Assembly: GCF_001040705.1 (NCBI RefSeq)
Contig: NZ_CVQP01000004.1
Span: 48,167 to 112,166 of the forward strand
DNA length: 64,000 nt
Direction of reading: 5' to 3'
Origin: Rhodococcus sp. RD6.2
GTDB taxonomy: Bacteria; Actinomycetota; Actinomycetes; Mycobacteriales; Mycobacteriaceae
A model generated the notes under the pieces. That model did not search any database, was not told the origin of the DNA, and worked only from the letters and a program-made list of their open reading frames with translations. Shown here piece after piece: positions 46,450 through 57,404 of the stretch. Every line of letters starts with the position of its first letter. The stretch's first letter is position 1. A program made the translations under genes and the position numbers.

Positions 46450-47258
46450 CAGTACGCCCCGACCGCAGGCACGATGACCGTGTACAGCGCGGACAGCGCG
46501 GTGTTCACGATGAACACCAGCGCGAACGCGATCACCACTGCTTCGTTGACGGCGTCGGCCACTCCCCGCGGCCCACCCTTGGTGTGCAGACCCTTGAACG
46601 TGGCGACGAGGGTCGACGTGAGACCGAAGACCGCGGCCTTCACCAACGCCATCACGAAGTCGGACATGCGGCCGTACTGACTGAAGGTGGACATGAACGT
46701 TCCGGCCGGCAGGTGCTGCACGTAGATGTGGTAGAGGTAGCAGGCGATCACGCCGCCGAACGTGACCATCGCGCACAGTGCGAGCGAGACGACGACCGCG
46801 GCGACCAGGCGGGGCGCGACGAGGCGCTCGATCACGTCGAGGCCCATGACCTCCATCGCGTCGATCTCCTCGCGAATCTTCCGCGAGCCGAGGTCCGTAC
46901 AGATCGCCGAGCCGGCGACGCCTGCCATCATCAGTGCGCAGACGAGCGCTGCGGCCTGTCCGACGATGATGAACGCGACCACGGCGCCCGAGTACCCACC
47001 GGCACCGATCCGACCTGCGAGTTCACCGACGGAGACGGCGATGAACACACCGATGGGGATCATCAGCAACAGCGAGGGGCCGGTGCTCACTCGGCCGATG
47101 AACAGGGTCTGGGTGACGGTTTCGCTGATCGAGAGCCGCCGGGCGAACACGGCCCTGATCAGCGCCACGAACGACATGACCGCGAAGCCGATCAGATAGC
47201 CACCCTGATTCGCGACATCGCGAAGCGGCCCCTTGGCCGCGGGCAACTCGTACGTCAC
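46449..47258 (-). CDS. yrbEA: YrbE/MlaE-type permease subunit A of the Mce transporter
   Basis: This 269-residue membrane protein is the first gene of the importer operon. It starts at GTG (47256-47258) after a GGGGGGAG sequence. Membrane segments include LLLMIPIGVFIAVSVGEL, VVAFIIVGQAAALVCALM and VVVSLALCAMVTFGGVIACY. The conserved loop is DLGSRKIREEIDAMEVMG. Upstream is a 202-bp gap with a hairpin after fadD5 and a run of palindromes, so the operon probably has its own regulated promoter. All nine genes from yrbEA to the Mce-associated gene overlap or abut. Confidence 0.94.
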   Translation of the reverse strand: MTYELPAAKGPLRDVANQGGYLIGFAVMSFVALIRAVFARRLSISETVTQTLFIGRVSTGPSLLLMIPIGVFIAVSVGELAGRIGAGGYSGAVVAFIIVGQAAALVCALMMAGVAGSAICTDLGSRKIREEIDAMEVMGLDVIERLVAPRLVAAVVVSLALCAMVTFGGVIACYLYHIYVQHLPAGTFMSTFSQYGRMSDFVMALVKAAVFGLTSTLVATFKGLHTKGGPRGVADAVNEAVVIAFALVFIVNTALSALYTVIVPAVGAY

Positions 47259-47278
47259 CTGCGCTCCCCCCTGTTTCG

Positions 47279-47319
47279 GTCGAAGTACATTCGACTCACA
47301 TATATGTGAATCGGGATTC
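47279..47319. promoter_or_regulatory. Three adjacent palindromes at the yrbEA-mce promoter
   Basis: In order: GTCGAA-GTACA-TTCGAC (47279-47295), the perfect 14-bp palindrome TCACATATATGTGA (47296-47309), and GAATC-gg-GATTC (47308-47319). They lie 20-60 bases upstream of the yrbEA GTG. The middle one recurs with one base changed before the ALDH/acyl-CoA dehydrogenase pair. This is a likely operator; the regulator is not known, but a GntR/FCD or TetR-type protein from this window is a candidate. Confidence 0.6.
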
Positions 47320-47412
47320 GCATAACACTATGCGGACGGGGTGAGGCCGACAAGGGTTCCGCCATCGCGCACACCTGCAAGTTCGCCTCGCACCCCCGAG
47401 GAAACCCGCACC

Positions 47413-47450
47413 CCGGTGGTGCCACGGTCGCGAGACCACGGCACCACCGG
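47413..47450 (-). terminator. Hairpin after fadD5
   Basis: CCGGTGGTGCC (47413-47423) pairs with GGCACCACCGG (47440-47450). The stem continues inwards as GGTC/GACC with two mismatches around a GCGA loop. It begins 10 bases after the fadD5 stop on the minus strand. No strong T-run follows, so termination is likely rather than certain. It suggests yrbEA has its own promoter. Confidence 0.6.
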
Positions 47451-47460
47451 ACGAACAGCG

Positions 47461-49050
47461 TCAGCCGACGCGGACACCCTCGGTGCCGTGGGACTTGCGG
47501 AGGTCGCCCTTGACGACCTTGCCGCTGGCGTTGCGGGGCAGCGCGTCGACGATCACGAGCTCCTTCGGATGCTTGTATCGCGACAGGACACCGTCGAGGT
47601 AGGCGGCGAGCTCCTCGAGGGTGAGGCCCTCGGTCACCGATTCCTTGAGTGCGACCACCGCGACGGGAACCTCGCCCCACTTCGGGTCGGTGCGCCCGAT
47701 CACCGCGGCCTCGAGGACCTTCGGGTGGCCGAACAACGCGTTCTCGACCTCGGCGCAGTAGATGTTCTCGCCGCCGGAGATGATCATGTCCTTCTTGCGG
47801 TCGACCACCCAGACGAAGCCCTCCTCGTCCTGCTGGACCAGGTCGCCCGAATGGAACCAGCCACCGGCGAAGGCGTCCGCCGTGGCGGCCTCCTTGTTCC
47901 AGTAGTGGCTCATCATGGTCGGTCCGCGATACACGATCTCGCCGACCGAGCCGACGGGGACGTCGTTCATCTCGTCGTCGACGACGCGGGCCTGGATGGT
48001 CGGGATGACCTTGCCGACGGAACCGAGCTTGCGCAGCGCGTCCTCACCGTCGAGCACACAGGTGATGGGCGACATCTCGGTCTGGCCGAAGACGGCCACG
48101 TTGACCGCGTTCGGGAAGGTGTCGGCCATCGCGCGCAGCACGGTGTCCGAAGCCGGGGCGGCGCCCCAGCTGATCACGCGCAGCGCGAGGTCACGGTTCT
48201 TGACGCCGGGAATCGCGCACATGGCCTGCCACTGGACGGGCACGAGGAACGCGGTGGTGACCCGCTCCGACTCCCACACGTCGAGCAGTTCGACCGGGTT
48301 GAACGCGCCGAGCGGGTGGATGACGGTCGGCACACCGAGCTGCAGGCTCGGCGCCATGCTGCCGAGTGCGGCGATGTGGAACATCGGCGAGGCGCAGAAT
48401 CCGACGTCGCCGTTCGAGCGGATGCCGAGCGCGCGGATGCAGGTCTGGGCCTGGGCCTGCATGTTGGCGTGCGAGAGCACCGCGCCCTTCGGGCTGCCGG
48501 TGGTGCCCGAGGTGTACATGATCAGCGCCGGAATGTCCTCGGGCAGATCGACGGCCGGACGGGGGTCACCGGACTCGGCGACGAGATCCTCGTAGCCCAG
48601 CGCGCCGTCGGCGGTCTCGCCGCCTGCGACGATGGTCACGGCCAGCTCCGGAACCTGCTGGCGCACCGCGGCAACGAGCGGAGCGAGTTGCCCGTCGGTG
48701 ACGACGACCTTCGAACCACTGTCGGTGACGATGTAGGCCATCTCGGGCGGGGTGAGGCGAAAGTTCACCGGAACGGCGATCGCGCCGAGCGCGTTGATCG
48801 CGAGCACTGCCTCCATGTATTCGGTGCGGTTGAGCATCACGATCAGCACGCGGTCACCGAAGCCGACACCGCGGCGGTGCAGGGCGTCCGCGAGGGCTTC
48901 GCTACGGCCGTGCAGATCTGCCCAGGTGGTGGTCGCGCCGAGAAAACGCAGCGCGGTCTCGTCGGGACGCATCAGGGCGTGGGTCGCGACCTGATTGTTC
49001 CAGTGATTCCTGCGGGACTGGAGGGGCTGTGTGAGGAGATCGGGTGACAT
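47461..49050 (-). CDS. fadD5: FadD5-type fatty acyl-CoA synthetase
   Basis: This 529-residue AMP-forming ligase activates a fatty acid or lipid-derived acid to its CoA ester. Motifs are the P-loop (IMYTSGTTGSPKGAVL), FGQTEMSPITC, the GWFHSGDLV hinge region, VVDRKKDMIISGGENIYCAE and the C-terminal lysine in NASGKVVKGDL. Long stretches (RRGVGFGDRVLIVMLNRTE, GAIAVPVNFRLTP) read like mycobacterial FadD5, which is encoded next to mce1. I chose ATG 49050, with AGGGAAGG eight bases upstream; the frame is open 39 codons further, without a good ribosome site. It is the third gene in line with the NMO and enoyl-CoA hydratase genes, but separated by 166 bases that carry a palindrome. Confidence 0.92.
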   Translation of the reverse strand: MSPDLLTQPLQSRRNHWNNQVATHALMRPDETALRFLGATTTWADLHGRSEALADALHRRGVGFGDRVLIVMLNRTEYMEAVLAINALGAIAVPVNFRLTPPEMAYIVTDSGSKVVVTDGQLAPLVAAVRQQVPELAVTIVAGGETADGALGYEDLVAESGDPRPAVDLPEDIPALIMYTSGTTGSPKGAVLSHANMQAQAQTCIRALGIRSNGDVGFCASPMFHIAALGSMAPSLQLGVPTVIHPLGAFNPVELLDVWESERVTTAFLVPVQWQAMCAIPGVKNRDLALRVISWGAAPASDTVLRAMADTFPNAVNVAVFGQTEMSPITCVLDGEDALRKLGSVGKVIPTIQARVVDDEMNDVPVGSVGEIVYRGPTMMSHYWNKEAATADAFAGGWFHSGDLVQQDEEGFVWVVDRKKDMIISGGENIYCAEVENALFGHPKVLEAAVIGRTDPKWGEVPVAVVALKESVTEGLTLEELAAYLDGVLSRYKHPKELVIVDALPRNASGKVVKGDLRKSHGTEGVRVG

Positions 49051-49147
49051 CGTCGTGGCCTTCCCTGTCACGGAGCTGAACGGCGCGGTGGGGGCGCCTC
49101 TCCGGCTGTGGTCGATTATGGCAACGAAGCGGCCGGTGTGGGCCGTT

Positions 49148-49157
49148 TTGTTAACAA
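49148..49157. promoter_or_regulatory. Palindrome TTGTTAACAA upstream of fadD5
   Basis: A 10-bp perfect palindrome in an AT-rich patch of the fadD5 leader, about 98 bases before its start codon. This is the size and place expected of an operator for a TetR-like regulator. No partner is proven. Confidence 0.4.
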
Positions 49158-49216
49158 GTATTCGCAAACTCGGACACTACTGTCCCGGCATGTGTTCCGG
49201 GGGTGCTACGTGGCGT

Positions 49217-51404
<2,188 letters not shown>

Positions 51405-52631
51405 ATGACGCAATCGACCCGCAGTCGGTCGGTTCCGGACCCGTCGGCACCTCGCAAGCGTCCGAAGAACCGCAAGGCACAGATCGCGCTCGTCGCGGCG
51501 GAGGCCTTCAGCGAACGCGGCTACCACGCGGTCGGCGTCGACGACATCGCCGCGCGACTCGGCATCTCGGGCCCGGCGCTCTATCGGCACTTCCCCAACA
51601 AGTACGCGCTGTTCGTCCAGGCCGCACTCGGCACGGTGGGATCCCTGCGCGAGAAGGCCGAGGGCGCAGTCGAGGCCAACCCGGACGCCGGCCCGGAGCA
51701 GCGCCTCGACGCCATCGTGAACGCACTGCTGTCCACCACGATCGAGAACCGCACCACGGGTGGGCTCTACCGTTGGGAAGGCCGATACCTCCAACCCGAC
51801 GACCGGGCTCTCATGCGGGCGGACTTCGCGGCGCTCAACGAGATGCTGACGGTGCCCCTGCGGGAAATGCGCCCCGAACTGACCGCGGCCGATGCCGCGG
51901 CGATCGCGGCGTCCACACTCAGCGTCATCGGCAGCATCACCGCGCACCGAGCACCACTCGCCAACCGGCGCACCGAGAAACTGCTCCACAGCGCGGCGTG
52001 GGCCGTACTGCGCTGCGACCTCGCGGCAGCGACTCCCGCGCGGACGACGATCGACGACCCGGCCGCAGGCGGCCTGTCGGTGACGTCGAAGCGCGAACTG
52101 CTTCTGACCGAGGCCATGAAGATCTTCGATCGGCGCGGCTACCACGAGTCCAGCATCGAGGAGATCGGTGCAGCGGCGGGAATCAACGCGTCGAGCGTCT
52201 ATCGGCACTTCCCCAGCAAGGCAGACCTTCTCGCGGCCGCGTTCTACCGAGCTGCGGACCGGCTCGCGGTCGCAACCCAGTCCGCACTGGGCAGCACCAC
52301 GGACCCAGCCGAAGCGCTCGAGCGCCTCACGGGCGCATACATCGACCTCGCATTCGCCCAGCCCGACGTGATCGCGGTGTACTTCGCCGAGATCGGCAAC
52401 CTGCCTGCGAGCGAACGCACCAGCCTCCGCAACGTCCAGCGCCTTCACATCGAGGAATGGGTCAATCTGCTCACCGCGGTGCATCCGCAACGTCAGCAGG
52501 CGGAGGCACGGTTCCTCGTCCACGCCGCGCTCGGACAGACCCTCGACGTCGGCAGGCAGATGCGGTTCGACACCGGTGCGTTGACGCGCGGCCGCATGCA
52601 GACCCTCATGCTGACCGTGCTGCACAGCTGA
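51405..52631 (+). CDS. TetR-family regulator with two TetR DNA-binding domains
   Basis: This 408-residue protein is about twice the usual TetR length. The first TetR N-terminal domain is at about residues 24-70 (FSERGYHAVGVDDIAARLGI, ALYRHFPNKYALF). The second is at about 228-275 (FDRRGYHESSIEEIGAAAGI, SVYRHFPSKADLL). Each is followed by a helical ligand-type domain, so the protein looks like a fused tandem pair. ATG 51405 has AGGAGG four bases upstream. It is divergent from the NMO-hydratase operon, the obvious target, and convergent with the WS/DGAT gene (12-base gap). Ligand unknown; an acyl-CoA would fit the neighbourhood. Confidence 0.9.
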   Translation: MTQSTRSRSVPDPSAPRKRPKNRKAQIALVAAEAFSERGYHAVGVDDIAARLGISGPALYRHFPNKYALFVQAALGTVGSLREKAEGAVEANPDAGPEQRLDAIVNALLSTTIENRTTGGLYRWEGRYLQPDDRALMRADFAALNEMLTVPLREMRPELTAADAAAIAASTLSVIGSITAHRAPLANRRTEKLLHSAAWAVLRCDLAAATPARTTIDDPAAGGLSVTSKRELLLTEAMKIFDRRGYHESSIEEIGAAAGINASSVYRHFPSKADLLAAAFYRAADRLAVATQSALGSTTDPAEALERLTGAYIDLAFAQPDVIAVYFAEIGNLPASERTSLRNVQRLHIEEWVNLLTAVHPQRQQAEARFLVHAALGQTLDVGRQMRFDTGALTRGRMQTLMLTVLHS

Positions 52632-52643
52632 GGCGGCTCGCCC

Positions 52644-54053
52644 TCAGACTGTCGAGAACGCGGCGTCCCTGAGCTCGGTGTACGACTTCCGGATGAGCTC
52701 CGCGTAACGTCGGGAATCCTTCAGCAGTGCGGGATCTGCGGTGATGTTGAGGACAAGGGCGTCCCCGACGGACCCGACCGAATGCGAGGTTCCGGTGCCG
52801 TCGAGGGTGCTCGTCCCGAACGCCATCACCGCGGTCGCGTCGACCAGGCGTAGCGGTGTCGAACGCCGAGGAACGCTGGTGACGAAGGTGTTGAACAGAC
52901 GGCCGTTCGCCGGATCGCCAGTCGGAGGGCCACCGCGGCGCCGTTCCAGCTCTCTCGCGACGCGAAACATCCAGCCCGGCAGCACGAAATCGGTGTCGAG
53001 GACCGCTGCCTCGGCGGGGACGGACATCCGGCTGCGCTCACCGAGAACTGATTCGCGGACGCCTCGGGCACGAGTGACGGGATCGGTCTCGGTGGTCCGC
53101 AGGTCCACCACAGTCATCACGAACTGGTTGTTCGACCCGGGCTTCGGGCGCGTCGCGCGGACGGTCATCGGCACCGACGCCGCCAGCGAGCCGTCCGGCG
53201 TCTCACCTTGCTCGGCGAGGTATGCCTGCAACGCCCCGCCCACGACCGTGAGCACCAGGTCGTTGATCGTGACCTCCCCGATCCTGGCCTTGACCTCCTG
53301 CATCTCGGCGAGCGAGAAGACCGCAGCCTCGTAGACGCGCCCGGGTCCGACCGGCCCGTCGAGGGAGGTCGGTGTGCGACGTTGCGGCGGGAGCGGATAC
53401 GTCGCCGTCTCACGCAGGGACAGCTGAGCCGTCCGCTTCTCCTTCGCCGACCTCTGCGCCGCGACGAGTCCACCAACGGTGCGCGGCACCCCCAGGGCGG
53501 CTCTCGCGACCAGTTCCGGGCGGGTCGGCACCCTGCCGCGGCGAGTGCTCATGGCGTCGAGGCAGCCGACCTCGCTACCGAAGAGGGCGGTGGTCACCCG
53601 TCCGCTCCCGATTCCGTCCGCGGCGCAGTGATGCATCTTCACAGCCACGACGGCGACCGGCCCGCGCACGCCGGGCATCTCCTCCACCCGGTCGACGACG
53701 TGGAGTTCCCACATCGGACGGGTATCGTCCATCAGCGCGCTCGCCAGCCCGGCCAGGAACTCGCGCAACCGGTCCCACGTCATCGCGTCGTGGAAGCGCA
53801 GGTGCCGGGCGACGTCGAAGTCTGGATCCTCAACCCAGTACGGGTGGGCGAGGTCGAAGGGTGTGCGCACGAGCCGACGCCGGAGCTCGGGCAGGTACGC
53901 ACGTTGCTCGATCCACTGTGCGGTCTCCTCACGACCGGGGAGCCGACCCTCTCCATCGGTCGGAGCGAAGGCGTAGGCCGATACGTACGCCTGACGGAAG
54001 CGCGGGCTGTCCGTGTACAGGAACCACGCATCCTGGGCCGACAACTGTTGCAC
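52644..54053 (-). CDS. WS/DGAT-family acyltransferase (wax ester synthase / diacylglycerol acyltransferase)
   Basis: This 469-residue protein transfers an acyl group from acyl-CoA to a fatty alcohol or diacylglycerol, giving storage lipids at the membrane. The catalytic motif HHCAADG is at residues 141-147 after VVAVKM. Other family signatures are PYWVEDPDFDVARHL, NDLVLTVVGGAL and the C-terminal FNTFVTSVP. It starts at GTG 54053. It lies 69 bases after its paralogue and is probably in the same transcript. The two are similar over their full length, so they arose by duplication. Which acceptor is used cannot be read from the sequence. Confidence 0.9.
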   Translation of the reverse strand: MQQLSAQDAWFLYTDSPRFRQAYVSAYAFAPTDGEGRLPGREETAQWIEQRAYLPELRRRLVRTPFDLAHPYWVEDPDFDVARHLRFHDAMTWDRLREFLAGLASALMDDTRPMWELHVVDRVEEMPGVRGPVAVVAVKMHHCAADGIGSGRVTTALFGSEVGCLDAMSTRRGRVPTRPELVARAALGVPRTVGGLVAAQRSAKEKRTAQLSLRETATYPLPPQRRTPTSLDGPVGPGRVYEAAVFSLAEMQEVKARIGEVTINDLVLTVVGGALQAYLAEQGETPDGSLAASVPMTVRATRPKPGSNNQFVMTVVDLRTTETDPVTRARGVRESVLGERSRMSVPAEAAVLDTDFVLPGWMFRVARELERRRGGPPTGDPANGRLFNTFVTSVPRRSTPLRLVDATAVMAFGTSTLDGTGTSHSVGSVGDALVLNITADPALLKDSRRYAELIRKSYTELRDAAFSTV

Positions 54054-54122
54054 TACTGAGCCTTTCGCGCGGACGGGCGTCGGGTCGCCCGCGAGCGGTC
54101 ACATTCGATGGACGCCGCGTGA

Positions 54123-55526
54123 TCAGCGGACGACGAGCTGCTGGGCCGCTTCCTTGAGTTCGGTGTAGGAGTGCCGGAGCAATTCCGAGTACCGCCGGGA
54201 GTCCGTCAGCAGTTCCGGATCGGCCGCGGTGTTCAGGCCGAGTCGCTCTCCGATCGCCCCGACCGCGTGCCCGACACCCGTCCCGTCCAGCGGTCCGATA
54301 CCGAACGAATGGACACAGGTGGTGCCGGCGACCCGCACCTCCGCGATGTCGCGGGGCACGCTGCTGACAAAGGTGTTGAAGGGCCTGCGCACACCGGCGT
54401 CCGTGCCCCGCCACGTCCGGATTCGGCGGACGGCCCGGAACACCCAGCCCGGGAACATGTATTCCACGTACGCAACAGCCGCCTCGGCGGGCACACCGAG
54501 GCGGGTGCGCTCGCCGATCACCGCGTCGTGAACCGCGCGGGCCCGGGCCACCGGGTCCACGATGTCGGTTCGCAGATCGACGATCATCATCACGAACCTG
54601 TTGTTCGAGTCGGCACCTGCACCGGTCGCACGAATCGACATCGGCGCGGACGCGGACAGCGAACCGGATGGCGGGTGCCCCTGCTCGACCAGGTACGCGT
54701 GCATCGCACCACCGACGACCGTGAGCATCAGGTCGTTCACGGTGACGCCGCCGATCCGCGCCTTGATCTCCTGCACTTCCGGCAACGAGAAGTGCTCCGC
54801 CTCCAGCACCCGGCGCGGACCGACCGGTCCGTCCAGCGGCGTGGTCGTAAGACCTTGCGGGGGAAGCGGATACGTCGCGTCCGCGCGGGACAACGCGAGT
54901 GCACTCCAGTTCGCGCGCGCCCTCCTGACAGCGACGACGGTGTCGACGACCGTACGAGGCACGCGAGCGAGCGCACGGACCACCAGTTCGGCCGAACCCG
55001 GCACCCGGTCGTGACGCGTCGGCCCACCGACGTCCCGAGGCAGCGCATCCCCGAACAACGTCGTCGTCACCGCGCTGCTGCCGACGCCGTCGATCATGGC
55101 GTGGTGCATCTTCATCACGACCAGCATGGCCGGGCCCTCGGTGTCCGGCACCCCGTGCACGCGATCGATCACGTGCATCTCCCACAGCGGGATCCGTTCG
55201 TCCATCGGCTCGGTGGAGATGTCCGCGACCATCGCCCTGGACTCGTCCCAGCCTCGCTCGCCGTGGAAGTGGAGGTGTCGGCCGACGTCGTAGTCGGGGT
55301 CGTCGACCCAGTACGGATGGTCGAGATCGAGGGGTACCCGCACGAGCCGCTGACGGAGGACGGGAAGGACCGCACGCTCCTCGAACCAGCGAGTGATCTC
55401 GCCCCGATCCGGCAGTCGCCCGGCGGCGTCGTCGGGCACGAGGACGTACGCGGACATGTACGCCTGACGGGAACGCGGCGTGTCCACGTAGACGAACCAG
55501 GCATCCTTGGCCTTCAGCTGGCGCAC
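54123..55526 (-). CDS. WS/DGAT-family acyltransferase, paralogue 2
   Basis: This 467-residue protein is collinear with its downstream neighbour. The catalytic motif HHAMIDG is at residues 141-147. PYWVDDPDYDVGRHL, NDLMLTVVGGAM and FNTFVSSVP match the family. I chose GTG 55526, with AGGAGGT four bases upstream; a longer frame lacks a ribosome site. It is first of the pair and transcribed away from the ALDH terminator, so a promoter in 55527-55602 is expected. The function is acyl-CoA dependent wax ester or triacylglycerol synthesis. Confidence 0.9.
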   Translation of the reverse strand: MRQLKAKDAWFVYVDTPRSRQAYMSAYVLVPDDAAGRLPDRGEITRWFEERAVLPVLRQRLVRVPLDLDHPYWVDDPDYDVGRHLHFHGERGWDESRAMVADISTEPMDERIPLWEMHVIDRVHGVPDTEGPAMLVVMKMHHAMIDGVGSSAVTTTLFGDALPRDVGGPTRHDRVPGSAELVVRALARVPRTVVDTVVAVRRARANWSALALSRADATYPLPPQGLTTTPLDGPVGPRRVLEAEHFSLPEVQEIKARIGGVTVNDLMLTVVGGAMHAYLVEQGHPPSGSLSASAPMSIRATGAGADSNNRFVMMIVDLRTDIVDPVARARAVHDAVIGERTRLGVPAEAAVAYVEYMFPGWVFRAVRRIRTWRGTDAGVRRPFNTFVSSVPRDIAEVRVAGTTCVHSFGIGPLDGTGVGHAVGAIGERLGLNTAADPELLTDSRRYSELLRHSYTELKEAAQQLVVR

Positions 55527-55602
55527 GGGTACCTCCTGTTCGAGTCGTGTACCCGGGGTGGGCAGTGATCGACCGGAACGAAGCGTATAGCGCAAAAGCC
55601 GC

Positions 55603-55633
55603 CTGCGCCGGGTGGACATTCGACCCGGCGCAG
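55603..55633 (-). terminator. Terminator of the aldehyde dehydrogenase gene
   Basis: CTGCGCCGGGT (55603-55613) and ACCCGGCGCAG (55623-55633) form an 11-bp perfect stem with a 9-base loop. It starts 22 bases after the ALDH stop on the minus strand, with TTTT soon after. This is a typical GC-rich intrinsic terminator that separates ALDH from the WS/DGAT genes. Confidence 0.75.
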
Positions 55634-55655
55634 ACGGTTGTTCGACGCTGCAGAC

Positions 55656-57176
55656 TCAGCCCTTGCCGTGCAGTGTCTTCAGCATCCAGGCGGCGATCTT
55701 CATGTCGCGAGCCTTGCGCTCCATCGTGAGCAGGTTCAGCGGGGCCTTGAACTTCTGCCGGGTGACGGCCTTCGGACGGGTGAACTCGCGCAGTCCGTCG
55801 GCACCGTGGATGCGACCGAATCCGGATTCTCCGACGCCACCGAACGGCAGCGCCGCGACTCCCGCGAACCCGAGAACCGAGTTGATGGACACCATGCCGG
55901 TGCGCAGATTCTCGGCGGCCTTGACCGCTCGGGCCTTGTCCTTCGTGAAGATCGACGCGCCGAGCCCATAGTTCGCCCGGTTGGCCTTCTCGACGCCGTC
56001 TTCGAGGTCGCGCATCCGGTTGACCGCGAGGAGCGGACCGAAGGTCTCTTCGGTCATGGCGGTGCTGTCCTCGGGGACATCGCCCAGGATGACGGGGTCG
56101 ATGTACGGCTCACGCAGCGACTCGCGTCCACCGAGCAGCGCGTGGGCACCCTTGTCCAGTGCGTCCTCGACCTGTCCGCGCACGATGGCGTTCTGCCGGT
56201 CGAGCGTCATCGGACCGTACGAGGAGTCCTTGTCGCCGCCCACGCGCAGTCGCGACGCCTTGTCGGTGAGCTTGCGGACGAAGGCGTCGTAGACCTCGTC
56301 GGCGACGTAAATCCGCTCGACACCGGCACAGGTCTGCCCGGCGTTGCCCATGCCGCCGAACACGGCGAAGCTCGCCGCGACGTCGAGGTCGGCGTCGGCC
56401 GCGACGAGCATCGCGTCCTTGCCGCCCCCCTCGGCGACGAGCGGGGTGAGTGTCTTGGCGCAGGCGGCCATCACCTTCTTGGCCGTGGGACCGGAACCGG
56501 TGAAGGCGACCTTGTCGACGCCCGCTTCGACGAGCGCACCGCCGGTCGCGCCGTAGCCCGTGACGACCTGGAACACGGGTTGATTGGGGACGAGTGCCTT
56601 CCACTTGTCCTCGAGCCACACGGCGACACCCGGCGTCAGCTCACTCGGCTTGAAGACGATGGTGTTGCCTGCCGCGAGCGCGTAGGAGATGGAGCCCATC
56701 GGCGTGAACACCGGGTAGTTCCAGGGGCCGATGACACCGACGACGCCGAGAGGCTGGTAGTAGAGCGTGGATTCCTGGTTCGCGCTGACCAGTCCCGACG
56801 GAACCTTCTTTCGGCCGAGCACCTTCCCGGCGTTCTTGGACGCCCAGTCGAGGTGCTCGACGGCGAGCATGATCTCGAGGATCGCGTCGTCGACGGGCTT
56901 GCCGGTCTCGGCGGCCATGACACCGGCCAGGGACTGCGCGTCGCGGGCGATCGCGGCCTTCCACTTCTGGAGCCACTTCTTGCGGCCGTCGAAGCCGAGC
57001 GCCGACCACCACACCGAGGCCTCGCGGGCGCGTGCCACGGCGGCGGCCACGGCGTCGGCGTCGTGGATCTGGTACTCCGCGAGCACACCGCCCGTCCGCG
57101 GGTCGAGGGAGGCGAAGGTGGTTGCGGCGTCGGGTGCCTCGGCAGTGCTCGGCTTGTTGTCGGTCCCCTGGGACAT
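55656..57176 (-). CDS. NAD(P)-dependent aldehyde dehydrogenase
   Basis: This 506-residue ALDH-superfamily enzyme oxidises an aldehyde to the acid. The nucleotide-binding and catalytic residues are visible: PWNYP (Asn 153), FKPSE (Lys 176), FTGSGPTAKK, the general-base Glu 249 in AEGGGK and the nucleophile Cys 283 in GQTCAG. The distal EETFGPLL and LPFGGVGESGFGR are present. The C-terminal tail (LNLLTMERKARDMKIAAWML) resembles long-chain or membrane-associated ALDHs, which fits a fatty-aldehyde substrate, an inference strengthened by the wax-ester genes. ATG 57176 has GGAGG upstream. It is divergent from the acyl-CoA dehydrogenase gene. Confidence 0.92.
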   Translation of the reverse strand: MSQGTDNKPSTAEAPDAATTFASLDPRTGGVLAEYQIHDADAVAAAVARAREASVWWSALGFDGRKKWLQKWKAAIARDAQSLAGVMAAETGKPVDDAILEIMLAVEHLDWASKNAGKVLGRKKVPSGLVSANQESTLYYQPLGVVGVIGPWNYPVFTPMGSISYALAAGNTIVFKPSELTPGVAVWLEDKWKALVPNQPVFQVVTGYGATGGALVEAGVDKVAFTGSGPTAKKVMAACAKTLTPLVAEGGGKDAMLVAADADLDVAASFAVFGGMGNAGQTCAGVERIYVADEVYDAFVRKLTDKASRLRVGGDKDSSYGPMTLDRQNAIVRGQVEDALDKGAHALLGGRESLREPYIDPVILGDVPEDSTAMTEETFGPLLAVNRMRDLEDGVEKANRANYGLGASIFTKDKARAVKAAENLRTGMVSINSVLGFAGVAALPFGGVGESGFGRIHGADGLREFTRPKAVTRQKFKAPLNLLTMERKARDMKIAAWMLKTLHGKG

Positions 57177-57270
57177 GGGGGTTTTCCTCCGTCGGTGTGG
57201 CGATCGAGTCGGGTCCGGCCTGGTACCTGTCGATCCTCGCGGATTCACGCACTTCCGGCCCGAAATCACA

Positions 57271-57284
57271 TCACATATATTTGA
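57271..57284. promoter_or_regulatory. Operator-like site between ALDH and acyl-CoA dehydrogenase genes
   Basis: TCACATATATTTGA differs by one base from the perfect palindrome TCACATATATGTGA upstream of yrbEA. It is placed 95 bases before the ALDH start and 121 before the acyl-CoA dehydrogenase start, so one protein could control both. The GntR/FCD regulator just downstream of the dehydrogenase is the nearest candidate. The rest of the 228-bp gap shows no other clear signal. Confidence 0.55.
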
Positions 57285-57404
57285 TTTGTCTTACTGTTGT
57301 GGCCGTCACACTAGGCCGTACCCGAGCGACAGGCAAGATCTCACCGCGCCGAGTTCGCCGACGTGCCAGGTGCACGACCACCACCCCTGACCACGGGAGA
57401 GACC

